DNA from: an uncultured Ignavibacteriota bacterium
GTDB taxonomy: Bacteria > Bacteroidota > Ignavibacteria > Palsa-1295
DNA length: 64,000 nt
Assembly: GCA_903900335.1 (NCBI GenBank)
Contig: CAIUMP010000062.1
Span: 124,001 to 188,000 of the forward strand
Direction: 5' to 3'
This document shows, in pieces, positions 58,989 to 64,000 of this stretch (the first letter of the stretch is position 1; every line of letters starts with the position of its first letter). A model generated the notes under the pieces. That model ran no database searches and had not been told where the DNA came from. It saw only the letters and a program-made list of their open reading frames with translations. A program made the position numbers and the translations under genes.

Positions 58989-60818
58989 TTATTCTTCCAT
59001 TGCTACCTCATGTTTGGGTTCGGTCTTCTTTTTTGTGCGTTTATGCTGAATTCCGTCCACGACTGTTTTCGCAGACAGTGGGAATCCACCATAGGAGAGG
59101 ATCGAGAGCAATTTCTCCTTTGGTACACGTGTTTCGAGCACAAGGAGAGTCTTAAGTTGTCCGTCGCGATTTTGCTCGACGACGTAGCAGAAATCCTGCT
59201 CCATTATGAACTTCTCTACTTCTTTGCCGAACGGAAATCCACGCACTCGCATGTAATTTGCGTGGATACCATCGCCCTCAAGGATGTCGATGGCTTCGAG
59301 ACAGGCCTGATCACAACCACCGACGGAGATGATACCAAACGTTGCGCCCTGCTTGTGCTTGATGATCGCTTCAGGCACGAACTGAGCCGCTGCTTTATGT
59401 TTCTTGAGGAGTCGATCCATCACCTCCTGGTACTCCGAGGGTGTCTCTGTGTAACCACCAAGTTGGTTGTGTCCAGATCCGCGCGTGAAGAAGGAGCCTT
59501 TGGCGTTCACTCCTGGCAGCGTGCGTGCCGCGACGAAGTTCTCATCGACCGGCGAGTAGCGGTAATAAGCCTGAAGTTGATCCAGTTCATCGGAGGTCAA
59601 AACCTTGCCACGATTGGGTTTGTAGTTGTCATCCCATTCCAGGCGATCGACAACCCAGTCATTCATGCCAATATCAAGGTCACTCAGCAGGAAGACAGGT
59701 GTTTGAAACTGTTCGGCAAGATCAAAGGATCGGACGGCGAAGTCAAAGCATTCTGCCGGATTAGAGGGGAAGAGGAGAATGTGCTTGGTATCGCCGTGAG
59801 AAGCGTAGGCGCAGAGCAGGATGTCCGATTGCTGTGTCCGCGTTGGCATCCCAGTTGAGGGGCCAGTGCGTTGCACATCCACAATTACTGCGGGAATCTC
59901 GGCATAATAGGCGAGGCCGATGAGCTCGTTCATCAAGGAAATCCCAGGTCCGGCAGTCGAGGTGAACGACCGTGCGCCGGCCCACGAAGCGCCGATGACC
60001 ATGCCGATAGCAGCGAGTTCGTCTTCGGCTTGAAGGAATGCGTAGTTGTTCTTCTTTGTGACCGGATCAACACGATACTTCTCGCAGAAGGACTTGAATG
60101 CGTCCATCACTGAGGTGGCAGGTGTGATCGGATACCATCCAGCAACCGTCGCACCCGCATAAACAGCTCCGAGCGCAGTCGCCGTGTTGCCGTCGATCAG
60201 GATCTTGTTACTATTGGCATCCATCTTCGTGCAATGGAAGGGAAGCGGGCACTCAAAATTTGCTTTTGCATAATCGTAGCCAAGCTGAAGCGCTTTGCTA
60301 TTTGCTTCGAGGAGGGCCGGTTTGCGACCATACGATTCCTTAATGAGCTCGCCGACGATCTCCATGTCGAGATTTAGTAGCGCTGCAAGAGTGCCCGTGT
60401 ACATGATGTTCTTCAGTAGAATACGCGTGCGCGCATCCTGAAAATTGTCATTGCACATCTTAGCCAGCGGCACGCCGAGAAAGGTGACATAGCTTCGATG
60501 TAAGTCCTCGTGCAAGGGCCAGGTTGAGTCGTACAGGACATAGCCGCCGACGCGCACCTCGTGAACGTCACGACCGTAGGTCTGTGCGTCCATTGCGACC
60601 ATCAGGTCGTAATCCAGCGCACGGGCGCCGTATCCATCTTTGCTCACGCGAATCTCGTACCACGTGGGCAGGCCCTGAATATTCGATGGGAACAAGTTCT
60701 TGCCCGCAACGGGGATCCCCATACGGAACATGGACTGCATGAGCAGCCCATTGGCACTCGCCGAACCAGTACCGTTGACGTTCGCGAGCTTTATAGCAAA
60801 ATCGTTAATTCGTGTCAT
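58989..60818 (-). CDS. korA: 2-oxoglutarate:ferredoxin oxidoreductase, alpha subunit (gamma-alpha fusion)
   Basis: 609 residues. The N-terminal ~190 are the gamma domain (KLANVNGTGSASANGLLMQSMFRMG). The rest is the alpha/PYR domain (GATVAGWYPITPATSVMDAF, QAEDELAAIGMVIGASWAGARSFTSTAGPG) and a C-terminal transketolase-like domain (GIISVGGCDQACLEAID). This fused layout is the usual KorA form. Substrate specificity is inferred, not proven: it could be another 2-oxoacid. The icd product in the same window supports 2-oxoglutarate. Confidence 0.92.
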   Translation of the reverse strand: MTRINDFAIKLANVNGTGSASANGLLMQSMFRMGIPVAGKNLFPSNIQGLPTWYEIRVSKDGYGARALDYDLMVAMDAQTYGRDVHEVRVGGYVLYDSTWPLHEDLHRSYVTFLGVPLAKMCNDNFQDARTRILLKNIMYTGTLAALLNLDMEIVGELIKESYGRKPALLEANSKALQLGYDYAKANFECPLPFHCTKMDANSNKILIDGNTATALGAVYAGATVAGWYPITPATSVMDAFKSFCEKYRVDPVTKKNNYAFLQAEDELAAIGMVIGASWAGARSFTSTAGPGISLMNELIGLAYYAEIPAVIVDVQRTGPSTGMPTRTQQSDILLCAYASHGDTKHILLFPSNPAECFDFAVRSFDLAEQFQTPVFLLSDLDIGMNDWVVDRLEWDDNYKPNRGKVLTSDELDQLQAYYRYSPVDENFVAARTLPGVNAKGSFFTRGSGHNQLGGYTETPSEYQEVMDRLLKKHKAAAQFVPEAIIKHKQGATFGIISVGGCDQACLEAIDILEGDGIHANYMRVRGFPFGKEVEKFIMEQDFCYVVEQNRDGQLKTLLVLETRVPKEKLLSILSYGGFPLSAKTVVDGIQHKRTKKKTEPKHEVAMEE

Positions 60819-60950
60819 TCAGTGAATTTTAAGGCGCTTGGGCGTGCCAAAGATGGCAGCGGTGCGAAGAACAACGATACGTGACGGTTTGCTCCGACCT
60901 TGCTGATTTCGTGCAATTATCGGTATCGCGGATGGATTTAACGATTTCTG

Positions 60951-60985
60951 CCAAAATCTAACCCCCTTCTGTAGCAGAAGGGGGT
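60951..60985 (-). terminator. Terminator of the 61-64 kb oxidoreductase locus
   Basis: ACCCCCTTCTG-TAG-CAGAAGGGGGT, 11-bp stem, followed on the minus strand by TAGATTTTGG. It separates this locus from korAB. Confidence 0.65.
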
Positions 60986-60993
60986 CAATGTCA

Positions 60994-61033
60994 AATCGAA
61001 GGGAATGGCACTTAATCGAAGGGAATAGCACTT
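60994..61033. repeat. 20-bp tandem duplication at a stop codon
   Basis: AATCGAAGGGAATGGCACTT then AATCGAAGGGAATAGCACTT, one mismatch, ending at the stop codon of the gene at 61032. Looks like a recent slippage or duplication. Confidence 0.8.
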
Positions 61034-63326
61034 AATTGAACTGCGCGGCGCGTTTCATCAAGTCTTCTATTCCCGGCTCCTTCAAATTGCGCGGCTTTCC
61101 CGGATGGATGATGGATACTTGACATCCCTCGGCGGCTTCAACGAGTTGGCGGAATGTACCGGCCGTCACATCACCGATGCTCGCTTGTCTCTCTGCATTA
61201 TAGACGAACAGCTTGTCGTTGACCTGTGTGCATTCGTTGCACGTCGTGCAGCGTGGCGTCTCGATATAGGGGTCATCACCATGGCTTTCCGCAGTAATGC
61301 TGACAGCAATATCAGATGCAGTAACAGGCTCCGATAACACTGGGATGGCGGCCTGTGCTTTCGCCGGCTGCACCGGTGTGGCAGTTGTAGCAGGGTTGGA
61401 GGTGATCTGAGAAGCAAACCGCTCGTCAGCACGAAGCTCTGCAATTCTCGCGTGCGAGTTGTTAATTCCACCCAACTCTTGCAAGCTGCGCCACATGCTT
61501 TGCGAACGGCGCGTCTCTTCGAGTGCACGACGATTGACGATCGCTCGTTGCAAACGTCCTTCGCCATCGACGAGCGAGATGCAAGGAACCGCGTTGGGAA
61601 GCCCAGTGCGACCGTTTACCTGTCCCTTCGATGTCTTTGAATTGGAAAGTGAGTCCGAAATTGTCGTCATCACATCGCTCCAACCAGATTGCGGCACAAT
61701 CGCGAATTGCTCACCGTATCGCTCATCCATCGCCATGAAGTCGGCGAGGGTGAACGCCAGATCCTCAGAGTGCATTTCCAGCGTCCCGCTCTCATATTCG
61801 AAAGGATAGACCGGCCATGGGTCGTGAGGGCTTGGGTTGCTATCGACGACCAACCGCGTCGCCCAGTCAGAGCCCGCAGATGGATCGAAGACAATGGATG
61901 GAAACGCACGCGATTCCGTAGCGGCGGCAGCGACGAGGTACGCAGGTACATCGCCGTTGTGTCCTGTTGAGCCCGAGAATACGCTGAAGAAGCACGGCCC
62001 CGCATAGGACATGCCGCGAAGCATCGCATTTTGCAACCGGAATAGCTGTGCAGCGGAGGATTGCAGTACGAACACATCTGTCAAACCAATGGCTGTATCG
62101 AGCATGTGCCGTGAGCGGGACGCAAGCGCAAGGTGGCGTTCCGGTGCGGCAAGCGACGCGCGCGAAATACCGGATGGCTCCAACAGGTCATCCGTCTGCA
62201 CCAGCACGCGAACGGGAAGTCCCGTGGACAATGCCTCGACTATCTCCAACGTCTCTTCCGCACCAAGCTCCGAGCTATTCTGACAGACGAGATAATCCGG
62301 GAGCGTTGCGAGCATACTTGCGTCAATTCCACCGACGCCAAAGTCCGCGAATATGGCATCATGGTCGGCGACACCTTTACCGCTGCCTGCTTCTCGGTAT
62401 TCGCCGCTGACTTCCAACTCCGCGATTGCCATCGCTTTAAGCAATTCGATAGCTTCGTTGCGACGCTCCTTGTATGCTTGAAGTGCGCTTGCACAACGGT
62501 AGAATGCAAAGCTGTGAAGTGGAGTGTCCGTCTTTGAAGCGGGCGCGTGGAAGTGCTGTCGCTCGATGGTGTCCAACACGCTTTGGATACGGCGGCGGCG
62601 AGTCTCAGACAGATTCTGACTTGGTTTTGCCCCAACCAAAATGCGAGACATCGCATCAAAGTTGAACGTCGTTGAGAACGAGGTACCAGACTGCCCTGCG
62701 AGACCAGACCTCAATTTCTCCGGGGACCGGCCAGCATTAGAACCCGCTGCTTCCGCATCGAGAATACTATGCAGTTTCAGTACGAGGCGATCTGCCCTTT
62801 CGTGAAAGATCCTGGCCTTATCTGCTTGCACGACATTCCACACATGACGCACAACGCGAGAGGGCAACGCAAAATCCACATCAACAAGCTCGCCGTTGGC
62901 CTTGAACAGCATCCACAATCTCTTGGCGGAGTCTGCAATCGTGGCGTCTTCTTTACCAAGCTTTGCCGCTGCCTTGTTCCACATCGTCGCAAAATCCAGC
63001 ACAGTGCCAGTCGTGTGATGCCCAGAGAGACCCCGCCGGAGTTCGCGCTCAAGTTGGTAACCGTGTTGTGCGATTCGATCACGATCAGCGTCATTCTGCA
63101 ATGCATCGACTGCCTCATCAACGAGTCCGCTCAAAGAAAGCACAGCGCGTTCTGGTGGCCCTTCCACGTTCAGTATGAGCGGAAAGTCGTATCGTAGCGC
63201 CGTGAGATCTGCATGACGGGCAAAGAGCGCGGGTCGGTAGCTGCGATTCGTCAGCGGTAGTAGGCCGGAGCCATTATGGTGACCCGTGAGGTAGAATGCG
63301 ATTTGATCCTGAGCTTTCACTTCCAT
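61032..63326 (-). CDS. PFOR-like protein with degenerate TPP domain and C-terminal 4Fe-4S domain
   Basis: 764 residues from the ATG at 63326; a TTG at 63359 would overlap the upstream stop. Large N-terminal part without a recognised domain (GHHNGSGLLPLTNRSYRPALFA, DFALPSRVVRHVW). Around residues 340-525 the order of segments resembles the C-terminal TPP domain of pyruvate:ferredoxin oxidoreductase (VEALSTGLPVRVLVQTDDLLEPSG, then LQNAMLRGMSYAGPCFFSVFSG and a ...AFPSIVFDPSAG counterpart of the SGYWPLYRYDP element). The GDGD/TPP motif is missing. C-terminal ferredoxin-like domain with C693, C696, C699 and C735. Coupled to a KorB-like gene, so it may replace or assist the alpha/gamma subunits. 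No ordinary family name fits. Confidence 0.6.
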   Translation of the reverse strand: MEVKAQDQIAFYLTGHHNGSGLLPLTNRSYRPALFARHADLTALRYDFPLILNVEGPPERAVLSLSGLVDEAVDALQNDADRDRIAQHGYQLERELRRGLSGHHTTGTVLDFATMWNKAAAKLGKEDATIADSAKRLWMLFKANGELVDVDFALPSRVVRHVWNVVQADKARIFHERADRLVLKLHSILDAEAAGSNAGRSPEKLRSGLAGQSGTSFSTTFNFDAMSRILVGAKPSQNLSETRRRRIQSVLDTIERQHFHAPASKTDTPLHSFAFYRCASALQAYKERRNEAIELLKAMAIAELEVSGEYREAGSGKGVADHDAIFADFGVGGIDASMLATLPDYLVCQNSSELGAEETLEIVEALSTGLPVRVLVQTDDLLEPSGISRASLAAPERHLALASRSRHMLDTAIGLTDVFVLQSSAAQLFRLQNAMLRGMSYAGPCFFSVFSGSTGHNGDVPAYLVAAAATESRAFPSIVFDPSAGSDWATRLVVDSNPSPHDPWPVYPFEYESGTLEMHSEDLAFTLADFMAMDERYGEQFAIVPQSGWSDVMTTISDSLSNSKTSKGQVNGRTGLPNAVPCISLVDGEGRLQRAIVNRRALEETRRSQSMWRSLQELGGINNSHARIAELRADERFASQITSNPATTATPVQPAKAQAAIPVLSEPVTASDIAVSITAESHGDDPYIETPRCTTCNECTQVNDKLFVYNAERQASIGDVTAGTFRQLVEAAEGCQVSIIHPGKPRNLKEPGIEDLMKRAAQFN

Positions 63327-63355
63327 TGTCGTTCTTCGTTGTGAGTCGATTCCGG

Positions 63356-64000
63356 TCAATTGCGACTAACGTGTGCGTGCCCATCTGGCCAGATGGTGAA
63401 TTTGTCGAACTCGGCTTCGAGTCCATTCTTCACGAGGCTCGTCGTGCGGAGCCGTGAGTCGAAGCGCACATCTTCATAGCACGGCACCTCATCGTTGCGA
63501 TAGAGAATGCCTACCGGGATGGGATCGCTGCCTGAGGCGATCTCGCGCGCGCGATTGATGTCGGACGGATCATGCTCTTGCATCTTCGTGTACCGCTTCG
63601 CCAGCTCATCATCGACGTGAAGGCCATTCTCATGATGCAGAAGCAACACTCGGGTGGGGTCTTGCATGTATGCTTCCATGTGCGTCGGCAGCCACTCCGG
63701 GCAGCGTTGGATGACGCGGATGAACGCGAAGCCTTTATGATGATACGCGGCCTGGATCGTCTGATAAAGCAGCTTCGGAATCCAGTCCACCACTTGTGCA
63801 ACGAAGGAGACATTCGATACGCCAAGTGTAACCGTCAGCGGATTGAGCGCATCGAGATAACTGCCGCGTGGGGTTGTGTTTGTCTTTAGTCCAATCGGAG
63901 ATGTCGGCGATGCTTGCTTTTTCGTCAGGCCGTAGATGTTGTTATCGTGCAACATCGCAGTCATGTTCATGTTGTAGCGAATGGCGTGTATCCAATGCGC
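63356..64000 (-). CDS. Second KorB-like beta subunit (5' end beyond window)
   Basis: Partial; the frame is open to the right edge (AHWIHAIRYN precedes the first ATG at 63970). It carries the TPP-side motif NNIYGLTKKQASPTSP, a KorB-like DPxxx region and Cys in VIQRCPEW. Paralogue of korB at 57873, sharing NxYGLTKxQ, the P-I/T-S-P stretch and the AGMKH/IQAAYHH-like helix region. Upstream of, and coupled to, the degenerate PFOR-like gene. Likely a different 2-oxoacid oxidoreductase. Confidence 0.85.
   Translation of the reverse strand, partial: AHWIHAIRYNMNMTAMLHDNNIYGLTKKQASPTSPIGLKTNTTPRGSYLDALNPLTVTLGVSNVSFVAQVVDWIPKLLYQTIQAAYHHKGFAFIRVIQRCPEWLPTHMEAYMQDPTRVLLLHHENGLHVDDELAKRYTKMQEHDPSDINRAREIASGSDPIPVGILYRNDEVPCYEDVRFDSRLRTTSLVKNGLEAEFDKFTIWPDGHAHVSRN

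Noticed and set aside
59010-59858. 282-codon plus-strand frame opposite korA
   Set aside because: Antisense to clear korA motifs; no recognisable features.

Overview
The window looks like chromosomal DNA of a member of the FCB group (Bacteroidetes/Chlorobi relatives; a Kapabacteria- or Ignavibacteria-like lineage is my best guess). The reasons are: three large exported proteins that end in Por/T9SS type A sorting domains (YPNP- or APNP-type tails), several outer-membrane beta-barrels, near absence of Shine-Dalgarno sequences, TAnnTTTG-like boxes before some genes, and a 2-oxoacid:ferredoxin oxidoreductase beside ordinary aerobic-type housekeeping genes. Base composition is moderately GC-rich and even. 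No rRNA, tRNA or CRISPR array was recognised, and no transposase.

Layout. 1-9 kb: a PAP2 phosphatase, then a leftward group of prfA, a giant TPR protein, an outer-membrane barrel and a SPOR-like membrane protein. 9-17 kb: menaquinone methyltransferase (ubiE/menG), a lipid-linked glycan flippase, a two-domain GT4-Anp1 glycosyltransferase, an MFS transporter, a tandem pair of DUF1569 genes and a second PAP2 protein. 16.8-22.7 kb: typA, a small secreted protein, then an accessory patch. In this patch a solitary Mrr_N-DUF262-HNH nuclease gene (putative defence) sits between two dense fields of palindromic repeats and gene debris. 22.7-31 kb: NADP-isocitrate dehydrogenase, a TatD nuclease fused in frame to an exported beta-barrel protein, rsh (ppGpp), ruvX, rdgB, and a T9SS Asp-box protein. 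31-38 kb: radA, a T9SS von Willebrand A protein, prmC. 36.8-43.1 kb: cell-surface glycan genes (two GT4 enzymes, a GT-C membrane protein, two methyltransferases), followed by lpd. 44.8-53.6 kb: a secreted protein, a Tat-exported class V aminotransferase, a wHTH regulator with its membrane-protein partner and a perfect palindromic operator, recG, a transglutaminase-like protein, a lipoprotein, a YeiH-type transporter. 53.8-64 kb: a 1329-residue T9SS protein, korAB, and a second, odd oxidoreductase locus: a degenerate-PFOR-like protein with a 4Fe-4S domain beside a second KorB.

Together icd, lpd and korAB cover parts of the oxidative or reductive TCA cycle. The flippase, glycosyltransferases and methyltransferases point to surface polysaccharide. 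The T9SS cargo are surface or secreted adhesin-like proteins.

The most unusual signals are: (1) a 39-bp palindromic element inserted in frame inside two unrelated genes (ubiE and a GT4), in opposite orientations relative to the reading frame, with a compensatory base-pair change in its hairpin; (2) the second OFOR-like locus at 61-64 kb; (3) the DUF262-HNH gene between repeat fields; (4) the TatD/outer-membrane fusion, with a fossil TAATG stop-start in another frame.
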